Positions 25,540 to 33,090 of a DNA stretch of 64,000 nucleotides are shown here, piece after piece (position 1 is the stretch's first letter; every line of letters starts with the position of its first letter). The stretch lies in assembly GCA_002412965.1 (NCBI GenBank), contig DHWB01000011.1, positions 372,001-436,000 on the forward strand, read 5' to 3'. Position numbers and translations under genes: made by a program. This DNA comes from Desulfomicrobium sp. UBA5193 (lineage in GTDB: Bacteria; Desulfobacterota; Desulfovibrionia; Desulfovibrionales; Desulfomicrobiaceae). The notes beneath the pieces are model-generated. The model did not search any database and was not told where the DNA came from. It saw only the letters and a list, made by a program, of their open reading frames with translations.

Positions 25540-26571
25540 TCATCCCCGAAGTGCAAAGCGCATATGCAGTACGGCCCGACACGTCAGACGCGCACCGGCT
25601 TGAATGGCTGGGCGGTAGGTCGATGCCCGGGCCGCTTCGAGCGCAGCCTCATCCAGCCTGGGCCCGCAGCTTTTCACGATTTCGACGTCCAGCAGACGCC
25701 CTTGCGCGTCGAGATGGATCATGAGCGTGACAGTTCCTTCCTCCCTTCTGGCAACGGCCATGCGCGGGTATTTTGGCCGGGCCTGAAAGGCGAAGGAGGG
25801 GCCTTCCGCAGAGCCGAAAGCAAGGGGGGCTCCGGTTCCTGCACTTCCGCTCGATCCCTGTCCGCCGCCGGCCGCCGGCCCGCCGGCACCTGCTCCGCCA
25901 TTCGATCCCTGTCCGTCTTCGGTTCCGGCCCCGCTAGCTGCGGGATTCGTCGCGGGACCTGTAACGGTTTGAGCAGCGGGGGCATTTTGACCTTCGGCCC
26001 TGTTATCACTCCTGCCCGGTGCGTTCTCTTCCAGTTCCGTCGTATCGCTCTTTTCCTGCGCCGGTGCTGGCGGACGACGCCGCGTTTCCGGCTGCGGTCG
26101 CCGAGACGGTCGAGATGTTGTCCTGACTGGGGCTTTCTTTGTTTGGGTGACGTTGCTGAAGGTTTTTTTTGGGGGATCGTCATGGACGAGGGGGGCATGC
26201 GGGGGCGTCGCGACCTGTTTCGGCTCAGTCATTTTGGCTGAAGGTCCGTTTGACGGTGCGGGCATCTGCCCGCCTCCGGTTTCGGGTAGGGCTTTGGCAC
26301 CGCTTCCGGAGCCGACAGCGTTTGCGGCCAGCGACAGTTCCATGACGAGATCGGGAGCAGACGGCGGTGCGCTTCCAGGCACGGCCATCAACGTGAAATG
26401 CACGGCCAACGACAAGAGGATACAGATGCTGCTTCGCGGGATGGGTCTCGCGTCAGCCTCGTCATCCGTAAGGAGCGGACGGGGCGTGCATGGGCTGAAT
26501 TTCCAATCCGCCTCCTCGGTATAGAGATCCAGCTCATCAAGGCTGGCTGGAAAACTGAACAGGGTGTCCAT
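25540..26571 (-). CDS. Energy transducer TonB
   Basis: 343 residues. A hydrophilic N-terminus of about 50 residues precedes the single transmembrane helix (SSICILLSLAVHFTLMA), so the anchor lies deeper than in most TonB proteins. A long Pro/Ala/Gly/Gln-rich periplasmic linker follows. Last comes the TonB C-terminal domain (YPRMAVARREEGTVTLMIHL ... LDEAALEAARASTYRPA). No exbB or exbD is nearby, so it must borrow a motor from elsewhere. It lies directly upstream of the receptor gene and is probably dedicated to it. The ribosome site is weak. Confidence 0.88.
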   Translation of the reverse strand: MDTLFSFPASLDELDLYTEEADWKFSPCTPRPLLTDDEADARPIPRSSICILLSLAVHFTLMAVPGSAPPSAPDLVMELSLAANAVGSGSGAKALPETGGGQMPAPSNGPSAKMTEPKQVATPPHAPLVHDDPPKKTFSNVTQTKKAPVRTTSRPSRRPQPETRRRPPAPAQEKSDTTELEENAPGRSDNRAEGQNAPAAQTVTGPATNPAASGAGTEDGQGSNGGAGAGGPAAGGGQGSSGSAGTGAPLAFGSAEGPSFAFQARPKYPRMAVARREEGTVTLMIHLDAQGRLLDVEIVKSCGPRLDEAALEAARASTYRPAIQAGARLTCRAVLHMRFALRG

Positions 26572-26709
26572 GGTCGGCCGCCGGTTGCGTTTCCGGGCAT
26601 GATGCGGTTTTCAAGTTGTCCGAATGCCAACGCCACCTGCGTGTGGGTTTGCCGAACGAGCGGACAGGGAACACCTGCGTTCGCAAATCGTGCACAGCAT
26701 GCCGCCTCC

Positions 26710-27336
26710 CTATTTGTGGACGGTGATCCAGAATCCGGTTTCTTCGCTCAGATCGATGTCGTAGTCGGGGATCTGGGCCTCACGCAGAGCCTTTTCGTAT
26801 TTGCGTACCGTCTCCTCGCTCAAGTTTTTGCTGATCTTCGTCCGCCATTGCCCCGTCTGCCCATCCCGGGCTTCCATTTCTCTGGCGATCTGTTCCTTCA
26901 GAGCCGCGGAGCCGAACCCACCGCCGAGCACGGCCTTGCCTCCCGGCGACAGGATTCGGTGAATCTCGGCAAAGGCCAGTGCCGGTCGTTCCCAGAAGAA
27001 GATCGAGCCGCGGCTCACGGCAAGATTCGTGGATTCGTCCTGCATGGGGATGCGGACCACGTCGCCCTGCAGGGTGCGGGAGCGGACTTCCATGCCACGC
27101 GCTGCGATGTTCTCGCGGGCGATGGCCAGCATGTATCCGGACTGGTCGAAAAAGGTCAGTTCCAGATCGCTTTGCTCGGCCACGGCGAGCCCGAGGTAGC
27201 CCGTGCCGCAACCGACATCCAGGCAGCGGCCTGAGGAGATCCCCGTGTGCTCCAGGATCTGGCGTGCAATGACCGGGTAAATGGGAGCGAAGACTTCCCT
27301 GGCGATTGTATCGAAATCTCGAGCTTTATCGGACAT
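26710..27336 (-). CDS. Class I SAM-dependent methyltransferase
   Basis: 208 residues. Motif I CLDVGCGTGYLGLA, then LAVSRGSIFFWERPALAFAE and GGGFGSAALKEQIA. It is the paralogue of the enzyme at 17930-18601, and both begin with the VFAPIYP phrase. It is the most upstream gene of the minus-strand cluster and is divergent from the XRE regulator, with an AT-rich palindrome between them. Two copies flanking one gene cluster suggest that both modify the same kind of small molecule, which remains unknown. Confidence 0.85.
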   Translation of the reverse strand: MSDKARDFDTIAREVFAPIYPVIARQILEHTGISSGRCLDVGCGTGYLGLAVAEQSDLELTFFDQSGYMLAIARENIAARGMEVRSRTLQGDVVRIPMQDESTNLAVSRGSIFFWERPALAFAEIHRILSPGGKAVLGGGFGSAALKEQIAREMEARDGQTGQWRTKISKNLSEETVRKYEKALREAQIPDYDIDLSEETGFWITVHK

Positions 27337-27464
27337 GTTTTCCTCGCGGCTTTTGTTGAGCGACCTTGCGTGACGCTCGTGGCGGATTCTGTTTGACGTC
27401 CTGCGGCGACGGTCTGTGACTTCGGAATTAAGATTGCGGAAAATGTCGAAGAATGCAATCTAAA

Positions 27465-27494
27465 AAATACATTTTAAATTTTAAAATTACATTT
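27465..27494. promoter_or_regulatory. AT-rich palindrome between methyltransferase and XRE regulator genes
   Basis: ATTTTAAA-T-TTTAAAAT (27471-27487) is a perfect dyad inside a TACA/TTACA frame. It lies in the 324-bp divergent region between the genes at 27336 and 27661. It resembles the AT-rich sites at 16049 and 25467. The adjacent XRE-type regulator is the obvious candidate binder (inference). The rest of this region shows nothing else clear. Confidence 0.4.
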
Positions 27495-27660
27495 CTGGGA
27501 GGATGGCAGGAGTGACGTGGAGCAGGCGAGGTGGATTTTTCAGCATGCGAGCGGGTCTTGCCTCCGCGATGGGCGGTAGGTTACGTGTCGTGTATAGCGT
27601 ACAAAATCAGGGGGCGATGCCACCGGGCCGGCTGGACGTCGAGAACCAGGAGCAGGAACA

Positions 27661-28773
27661 ATGAAAAGCGGTGAGATCAGTTTGATTTGCAACTTGAAGA
27701 CCATGCGTCAGGCGAAGGGAATTTCGCAGGCGCAACTGGCCGAACTGATAGGGGTCAAGCGGCAGGCCATCTACGACATCGAAACCGGCAAGTACACGCC
27801 GAACACGGCCCTGGCCTTGCGTCTGGCCAAGTACATGCAATGCACGGTGGAAGATCTTTTTGTCGAGGAAGTGAGCGGAGAGGAAGGCGTGATCCTGGTG
27901 GACGCGGTCTCGGTGGAGACGACGCGTGTGGCCATGGCCCGCATTCGCGGTCAGCTCTTGGCCTATCCGCTGACCGGGAAGAGGCTCCTGCTTGAGGGCT
28001 TTGAACCTGCCGACGGAGTCATGACCGTTCATTCCGGTTCGGCCCGTCTGCTCAGTCCGGCCAGCAGCCTGGACCAGACCCTGATTCTGTTCGGTTGCGA
28101 TCCGGCCTTTTCCATTCTGGGCACGCATACCATGCGGCACGCCCCGCAGGTGCGCGTGCACTGCCTTTTTGCCTCCAGCCGCAACGCCCTGCGCAAGCTC
28201 GGCGCGGGACAGGCACATCTTGCGGGCACGCACATGCATTCCACAGCCAAGGGTGATGGAAATCTGCTCTTGGTTCGTGATTGTTTGGGCGACAGCCCGG
28301 TCACTGTGCTGGCCTTTTCGCATATTGAAGAAGGCTTGATGCTCGCTCCCGGCAATCCGACAGGCGTTCGCTCGGTGGCTGATCTGGCCGATGGGCCCCG
28401 GCTTATCAATCGCGAGCCCGGTGCGGCCCTGCGCAGTCTGCTGGACGAGCAGTTGGCAAAATACGGCATTCCGGGCGTTCATGTCGTCGGGTACGATCAG
28501 GAGGCGACCACGCACCACGACAGCGCCCTGCATGTTCTCTTTGGCAAGGCTGATGTGGCGTTGGGATTTAGGGCCATTGCGGAGTCCTATGGCCTGGATT
28601 TCATCCCGATTGAGACTGTTCGTTGCGACCTCATCGTTCCCAGGGATCTGCAATATCAGACCGAGCTGGGCTATTTGCTGGACACCCTGCAGACCCGCAA
28701 GATGCGGGAAGACCTGCGCTCTCTGCCCGGTTACGAGGCCGGGGACACGGGCAAGGTCATCGCCGAATTGTGA
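27661..28773 (+). CDS. XRE-family regulator with PBP-like ligand domain
   Basis: 370 residues. Residues about 8-62 are an XRE helix-turn-helix (MRQAKGISQAQLAELIGVKR, then IETGKYTPNTALALRLAKYM). The remaining 300 residues form a PBP-like domain of the kind found fused to HTH or MoeA modules (blocks LILFGCDPAFSILGTHTM, GTHMHSTAKGDGN, VALGFRAIAESYGLDFIP). Such proteins are thought to sense molybdate, tungstate or the molybdenum cofactor. Its place between the TonB/FecCD cluster and the molybdate transport operons fits that view. The ligand is not proven. Confidence 0.82.
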   Translation: MKSGEISLICNLKTMRQAKGISQAQLAELIGVKRQAIYDIETGKYTPNTALALRLAKYMQCTVEDLFVEEVSGEEGVILVDAVSVETTRVAMARIRGQLLAYPLTGKRLLLEGFEPADGVMTVHSGSARLLSPASSLDQTLILFGCDPAFSILGTHTMRHAPQVRVHCLFASSRNALRKLGAGQAHLAGTHMHSTAKGDGNLLLVRDCLGDSPVTVLAFSHIEEGLMLAPGNPTGVRSVADLADGPRLINREPGAALRSLLDEQLAKYGIPGVHVVGYDQEATTHHDSALHVLFGKADVALGFRAIAESYGLDFIPIETVRCDLIVPRDLQYQTELGYLLDTLQTRKMREDLRSLPGYEAGDTGKVIAEL

Positions 28774-28811
28774 GGTGAGTGAAGCGCCGCTTATCATTCG
28801 TGGAGCACTAC

Positions 28812-28895
28812 GTCAGGGACGTAATTCGGTGCAAGACCGCCACGCGATGTGGAGAACTCGTGACTGTGTCATGGGAGGAAGGCGGGATGCCCCGC
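28812..28895 (+). promoter_or_regulatory. Cobalamin-riboswitch-like segment, possibly degenerate
   Basis: On the plus strand, GGGACGTAATTCGGTGCAAG and, 20 bases later, CGTGACTGTG, followed by GGAAGGCGGG, resemble successive conserved blocks of cobalamin riboswitches. The final AGCCAGGAGACC-like block is not found. Downstream lies only the antisense of the porin-like gene, so it controls nothing obvious. It may be a remnant. A GGCGGG/CCCGCC hairpin at its end could serve as a terminator. Confidence 0.3.
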
Positions 28896-28907
28896 CCCCT
28901 GTCCGAT

Positions 28908-29858
28908 TCAGAACTTGACCGACAGCTTGGCCACGATCCGATAATCCTCGGCGGGCTGGGTCCCTTCCATGTCCGTGTACACGGCCACAGGCACGGCCAA
29001 CCCCAAGGTCGTGTTCAATTTCTCGATCATGCAGCTGATTTCGGGGGTCAGAAAAAGCATGTCGCAGCCTGAGTTGGCGTCGTAACCGGTCACTCCGGGC
29101 TCGAGTTGCTGCCTGTTTTTTTCCTGATGCATGCCGTTCATGGCCAGCCCAAGGGTCAAAAACGTGTTCAGGGCATAGCCGCCGCCCACATTGTACTGGA
29201 ACAGATCGCCTTTCTCCAGGTCGTGCTCGCCTTCCGTGTTGAGCGTGTACATGAGCTGCCCGTCGAGACGGTACCGCCCGAAGACCCGTGTCGCCGACAG
29301 GGTCGCCTTGGGGTTCCACGAACCGGTGCCGAGTTGCAGGAACGGCCCCATGTACGGTTGGGTGCCAAAGGAATTGCGGTTGTCGCTGTCGGCGGTGGGG
29401 ATTTCCAGACCAAGGCCAAGAGCCAGGGAGAGTGGGGCGCCTTTCTTCTGCGACAGGGCTTGCCAGCGTCCCATGATCTGGAGATCTCCCAGTCCCTCGA
29501 CCTCGCTTGCGTCCGTCTTCCCCATGGCGTTCTTGCGTTCCAGTTCCTTGTTGAAGGCCGTCGCGGTCAGCAGGGCTTCAAAGCCTTCGAAAAGTCCGGC
29601 GCGGAAGGTCAGCGACCCTGCATGGGTCGTGCGCTGACGCTTCCCAAACCCTGGATCATCCTGAGAAGATCCGGTGTAGATCCGGTTTTGATCAAAGGTG
29701 GTGTATCCGCTGATCAGTGCAAATTTCATGGGCTCGAAAACAATGCCGTCCTGCATGGTCACAGGAGCCAGGGGCTTAGGTTGTGTCGCGTTTTGTGCGC
29801 TGGCACTTGTTGAGAAACAAAGGAAGCAAATAAACAGTGTGAAGAACAAAGTGCGCAT
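28908..29858 (-). CDS. Outer-membrane porin-like beta-barrel protein
   Basis: 316 residues from the ATG at 29858 (AAGGAG upstream). The signal peptide ends at SASAQN. The mature part shows alternating amphipathic strands and a C-terminal phenylalanine (RIVAKLSVKF), as in outer-membrane barrels of the PF13557 'phenol MetA-like' group. It is the last gene, or a separate unit, downstream of the DUF364/molybdate cluster on the minus strand. The 125 bp before it allow its own promoter. A channel for small solutes is likely; a role for oxyanions is only suggested by position. Confidence 0.65.
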   Translation of the reverse strand: MRTLFFTLFICFLCFSTSASAQNATQPKPLAPVTMQDGIVFEPMKFALISGYTTFDQNRIYTGSSQDDPGFGKRQRTTHAGSLTFRAGLFEGFEALLTATAFNKELERKNAMGKTDASEVEGLGDLQIMGRWQALSQKKGAPLSLALGLGLEIPTADSDNRNSFGTQPYMGPFLQLGTGSWNPKATLSATRVFGRYRLDGQLMYTLNTEGEHDLEKGDLFQYNVGGGYALNTFLTLGLAMNGMHQEKNRQQLEPGVTGYDANSGCDMLFLTPEISCMIEKLNTTLGLAVPVAVYTDMEGTQPAEDYRIVAKLSVKF

Positions 29859-29983
29859 GTGAATCTCCTTTAATATTTTAAGATTCCACATGCGCTTTGT
29901 TTTTTGATTATGTCTACTGTGTCACGAACTATGATGAAAGAGTGAGTATAGAGACTTACATAGCTATTGTTATGAATAGACGT

Positions 29984-30706
29984 CTACATGCTCTGCGGGC
30001 AAAACCTGTCCCAGCCCATGATGCTTGCGGCGCCTGCTATTGTCGTTCCGTAAAAGATGACCGGTTTTGCGTTCACGAACATGTCGATGCTGCCGTTGGC
30101 TAGGGTCGTGCCCGTGACCAGAAGCAGGTCGGCCCAGCGCAGAACGTCGTCAGTGGCCCCTCCGCCTTCGATCAGCGCCCCGTGTTTGACCTGGCCGATG
30201 TTGTCCGGGTCCAGGTCGAGCACGCGTATTTCAAACTGACCGCTCAAGGCTCCGATCATGGCCGGCTGGTAGCCGACCATTCCAATTTTAGGCTGGCCGT
30301 GCGCGTCGCGAATGTGCTCGGCGATGCGTCTTGAACACTCGGCCGGTCCCGCGTCCTTGCAGTGGATCGTGCAGTCCGTCCGGCCCAGGCTGCGCATGAC
30401 CGCGTTCAGGGTGGCCACGAAGATCGCCTGGGACATGGGCTCGGCAAGGTCGAGCTGTGCGATGTCGGCCAGACGTCCACGGTAATTGCCGTAGGTGTCG
30501 GTGAAGGCCTGGCCCTTGGCGCCATTGAATTGGGCTTCCATCAATTTTTCCTTGCCTTTCTGGATGGGGAAATCGTGCCCTTCGGGTCTGCCGATGGCCT
30601 GCTCCACGGTCAGGGGGGCGGCCGTGACCTCGACGCACTGCTCCATGAGTCCGGCCTCTTCCCATACTTTGATGGCCCGTGCGCGGACCTGTTCAAGGAT
30701 TGTCAT
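29984..30706 (-). CDS. DUF364-family protein (Rossmann-like)
   Basis: 240 residues, GGAG upstream. The C-terminal half carries DUF364 features: KIGMVGYQPAMIGAL, IRVLDLDPDN, a cysteine in HCKDAGPAECSRR, and LLVTGTTLANGSIDMFV. The N-terminal part belongs to the DUF4213 type. The family is annotated as a putative heavy-metal chelation protein without firm biochemical proof. It is co-transcribed behind a molybdate-type permease and binding protein, so handling of Mo or W after uptake is a reasonable guess. Confidence 0.8.
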   Translation of the reverse strand: MTILEQVRARAIKVWEEAGLMEQCVEVTAAPLTVEQAIGRPEGHDFPIQKGKEKLMEAQFNGAKGQAFTDTYGNYRGRLADIAQLDLAEPMSQAIFVATLNAVMRSLGRTDCTIHCKDAGPAECSRRIAEHIRDAHGQPKIGMVGYQPAMIGALSGQFEIRVLDLDPDNIGQVKHGALIEGGGATDDVLRWADLLLVTGTTLANGSIDMFVNAKPVIFYGTTIAGAASIMGWDRFCPQSM

Positions 30707-30724
30707 TGTATTTCTCCGAAGTGT

Positions 30725-31393
30725 TCAGATTGCGGACATGCGCTTGAGGGTGATGAGCATGCCACAGGAAAGGGTTCCGATGATTGCGCACAACACAATG
30801 GCCCGATCGATCTCGCCAGTAAAGACACAATTGTAGATTTCCAGCGACAGCGTGTTGGTCTTGCCGAGGATGTTGCCGCCGAGCATCAGCGTGATGCCGA
30901 CCTCGCCCATGGACCGGCTCAATGCGAGCAGCCATCCGGCAAGCACGGGGCGCCGGATGGCCGGCAGAAGGACCAGCACGAAGGTTTGCCAGGGCGTCTT
31001 GCCGAGCACCGCCGCGACCTCGGAGAGCCGTTTGCCCTGGTTGCGCAGGGCCGCCTCCACGGGTTTGACGAGGAGCGGCAGGCCCGAAATGACCGAGGCC
31101 AGGACCAGTCCGGGAAAGGCGAAAACAACCTCGACGGGCAGAACGCGGCCCATGATCCCGCTGCGGCCAAAGAGCATGAGCAGAATGAAGCCCGTGGCGA
31201 TGGGCGGGAAGACCAGCGGGATGGACACGATGAAATCCACGACAATGCGCAAAGCCGAGGGTTTTCCGCTCAGGTAATAGGCGAGCAGCACTCCGCCCGG
31301 AAGCAGGATGCAGCCCGCCAGAGTCAGGACGCGCAACGTCAAGAGAAGCGGGCCGAGGTTCCTGGGGTCCGTCAGCGCTTCCAGCACAATCAT
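30725..31393 (-). CDS. ModB-like ABC permease
   Basis: 222 residues, about five transmembrane helices. The cytoplasmic coupling region and following helix read ALSRSMGEVGITLMLGGNIL and KTNTLSLEIYNCV, which parallels the ModB block ARAMGEFGATLMIAGNLPG of the protein at 33917. It takes molybdate or tungstate through the inner membrane with the binding protein upstream (gap 2 bp) and the ATPase at 32265. Which oxyanion it prefers cannot be told. Confidence 0.9.
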   Translation of the reverse strand: MIVLEALTDPRNLGPLLLTLRVLTLAGCILLPGGVLLAYYLSGKPSALRIVVDFIVSIPLVFPPIATGFILLMLFGRSGIMGRVLPVEVVFAFPGLVLASVISGLPLLVKPVEAALRNQGKRLSEVAAVLGKTPWQTFVLVLLPAIRRPVLAGWLLALSRSMGEVGITLMLGGNILGKTNTLSLEIYNCVFTGEIDRAIVLCAIIGTLSCGMLITLKRMSAI

Positions 31394-31395
31394 CC

Positions 31396-32109
31396 CTACA
31401 GACCGTGAGCGGCAAGGATGGCGCGGGCCTCCTCCGTCCGCAGAAAGCGGGTGAAATCCTTGGCTGCGGCGGTGTTGGGAGATGTTCGCAGCTGTATGCA
31501 GGCGATGGCGATGGGTTTGTAGAGCTTTTCATCCATTTCGATATAGCCGCCGAGCTGCTTCGCGACCGCCATGGCCTGGGTCAGGTTCAGGAATCCTGCG
31601 TCCACTTCACCCGTGGAGAGATAGGTGAAGACTTGCGGCACGGTGCCAACGACCACAAGCTTGTCCTTCAGGGCCTCATACTGCCCGCTGTTGTTCAGAT
31701 ACTCCATGGCGGCCTTGCCGTAGATGGCGAGCGTGGCGTCGGGAATGGCGATACGTTCGATTTTCGCGCTCTTCAGATCGGCAGGTTGGGATTTCCCCTT
31801 GGGCCAGGCCATGACCAGGCGTCCTTTTCCCAGCGGGGTCGCGTCGGCCAAGGGCAGCGCGGAGGCGCGCAGAAAGCTCTCCTCGCCGACCAGGAGGTCG
31901 ACCTTGCCGCTGCTCTGGGCCTGTCCGACGATCTGGCCCATGTTGCCGTAGATGCGCTCCACGGTCGCTCCGGACTGCTGCGAATAGCTTTTCGCCAGGG
32001 CCTCGACGACGGTTTTATATCCGGCTCCGGACGCGATGAGCAGCGTTTCGCCGGCCAGGGCGGGCATGGACATGAAGAGCAGAAGAAGCGTGAGGAGAAT
32101 TTTTTTCAT
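31396..32109 (-). CDS. ModA-like oxyanion-binding protein
   Basis: 237 residues from the ATG at 32109 (AAGGA upstream). The signal peptide ends at SMPALAG. The mature start TLLIASGAGYKTVVEALAKS keeps the small-residue oxyanion loop, followed by VDLLVGEESFLRAS, RIAIPDATLAIYGKAAMEYL and STGEVDAGFLNLTQA. It is nearer to ModA than to TupA, lacking the TTTS-type TupA start. It is one of two ModA-like proteins in the window; the other (13775-14524) sits beside tunR. Confidence 0.88.
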   Translation of the reverse strand: MKKILLTLLLLFMSMPALAGETLLIASGAGYKTVVEALAKSYSQQSGATVERIYGNMGQIVGQAQSSGKVDLLVGEESFLRASALPLADATPLGKGRLVMAWPKGKSQPADLKSAKIERIAIPDATLAIYGKAAMEYLNNSGQYEALKDKLVVVGTVPQVFTYLSTGEVDAGFLNLTQAMAVAKQLGGYIEMDEKLYKPIAIACIQLRTSPNTAAAKDFTRFLRTEEARAILAAHGL

Positions 32110-32129
32110 GATGAATCCTTGGCTGACTG

Positions 32130-32263
32130 TTGAAAAATTACAATTTTCAGGCTGTTCCAAAATGGTGAGATGCGAGGAACAAGGAAAATCCAGGGCTGAA
32201 GCGTATTCAGACCGGCGAGGGTCTGGACTTTCTGCAGTGACGAAGCGAATCGCCATAGAGCCT
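32130..32263. repeat. Interspersed repeat family 2, copy 2
   Basis: A near copy of 7681-7822, from TGAAAAATTACAA through the AGGCTGTTCCAAAATGG block to TTTCTGCAGTGACGAAGC. The right terminal arm is changed (CGCCATAGAGCCTG). It is inserted between the ATPase gene and the binding-protein gene of one molybdate-type operon, directly against the ATPase stop codon. Confidence 0.7.
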
Positions 32264-32264
32264 G

Positions 32265-32999
32265 TCAGGCGCAGATGCGGGGTGAACGGTTCCGGGTGGT
32301 GAGCCTGAGGCCGGAAATGGCCCCGTCCAGCCACTGGGGCGCGTGCCGGCCGTCGGTCATGGGAAAGATGGCATCTCCGAGCTCGGCGGCTTCATGCAGG
32401 TCGTGGGTGACAAGCAGCACCGGGATGCCCAGGCTCCGGGTCTGGTGCCGCAGTTCGCGGCGAAGGTCGGCGCGAGTGGGCGCGTCCAGGGCCGAGAAGG
32501 GCTCGTCGAGGAGCAGGATGTCCGGGTCGCGGGCCAGAGCCTGACACATGGCCGCGCGCTGGCGCTCGCCGCCGGAGATGGCGTCCGGCTTGCGGTTTGC
32601 CAGATGCCGAATGCCGAAGCGGGTGAGCAGGGCGTCCACTTTGGCCGCATCCGGGCAGGAAAAGGCCACGTTTCCGGCCACGCTGAGGTGCGAGAAGAGG
32701 GGATAATCCTGAAAGACCATGCCGATCCGTCTGTCCCTGGTCGGAACATCGGTTCCGGCCGCCTTGTCGAAGAGGGTCGCGTGGTTCAAGGTGATGCGGC
32801 CCCAGTCGGGCCTTTCCAGCCCGGCTATGAGACGGATGAGCGTGCTCTTGCCCGCGCCGGAGGGGCCGACAATGGACGTCAGGCTGCCGCCCTCGCAGGA
32901 AAAATCCAGGCGCAGGTCGAAATTCGGCAGGCGTTTATGAAGGTGAGCGCAAAGTCCCATGGTTTCCATATCTTTTCGGTCCGACGTTACACGTGTCAT
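32265..32999 (-). CDS. Molybdate-type ABC ATPase (ModC-like, no TOBE domain)
   Basis: 244 residues from the ATG at 32999. ATGs at 32969 and 32960 are other possible starts, and none has a strong ribosome site. Walker A GPSGAGKST, signature ISGGERQRAAMCQALA, Walker B ILLLDEPFSALD, switch LLVTHD. It is short for ModC because the C-terminal oxyanion-binding TOBE domain is absent. It energises the permease at 30725 with the binding protein at 31396. A repeat separates it from those genes, so the operon is interrupted but probably still read through. Confidence 0.88.
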   Translation of the reverse strand: MTRVTSDRKDMETMGLCAHLHKRLPNFDLRLDFSCEGGSLTSIVGPSGAGKSTLIRLIAGLERPDWGRITLNHATLFDKAAGTDVPTRDRRIGMVFQDYPLFSHLSVAGNVAFSCPDAAKVDALLTRFGIRHLANRKPDAISGGERQRAAMCQALARDPDILLLDEPFSALDAPTRADLRRELRHQTRSLGIPVLLVTHDLHEAAELGDAIFPMTDGRHAPQWLDGAISGLRLTTRNRSPRICA

Positions 33000-33023
33000 G
33001 AACGGGGCGAGGGAAACTCAAAC

Positions 33024-33041
33024 TATGCTTGAAAAGGCATG
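33024..33041. promoter_or_regulatory. TATGCY-N6-GGCAT operator-like site
   Basis: TATGCT-TGAAAA-GGCATG lies 25 bp upstream of the ATPase start at 32999. It matches the pattern TATGCC-N6-GGCA seen twice near the ModE-like gene (54985 and 55289). A role as a binding site for that regulator is inferred. Confidence 0.35.
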
Positions 33042-33054
33042 ATTGGCAAAGCGG

Positions 33055-33078
33055 TCACGGTTGCGGGCACGATCGTGA
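33055..33078. promoter_or_regulatory. Candidate TunR operator before the second molybdate operon
   Basis: TCACG-N14-CGTGA, with arms extending to nine matching base pairs (GCGGTCACG with CGTGACCGC). It lies in the 91-bp gap between modC and the ATPase at 32265-32999. The length and spacing are identical to those of the sites at 14592 and 34740. Confidence 0.65.
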
Positions 33079-33090
33079 CCGCCGTGGGGA

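Noticed and set aside
31396..32109. Binding protein as tungstate-specific TupA
   Set aside because: The start of the mature chain is of the ModA type (SGAGYKTV) and lacks the TTTS-like TupA motif, so I left the oxyanion open.
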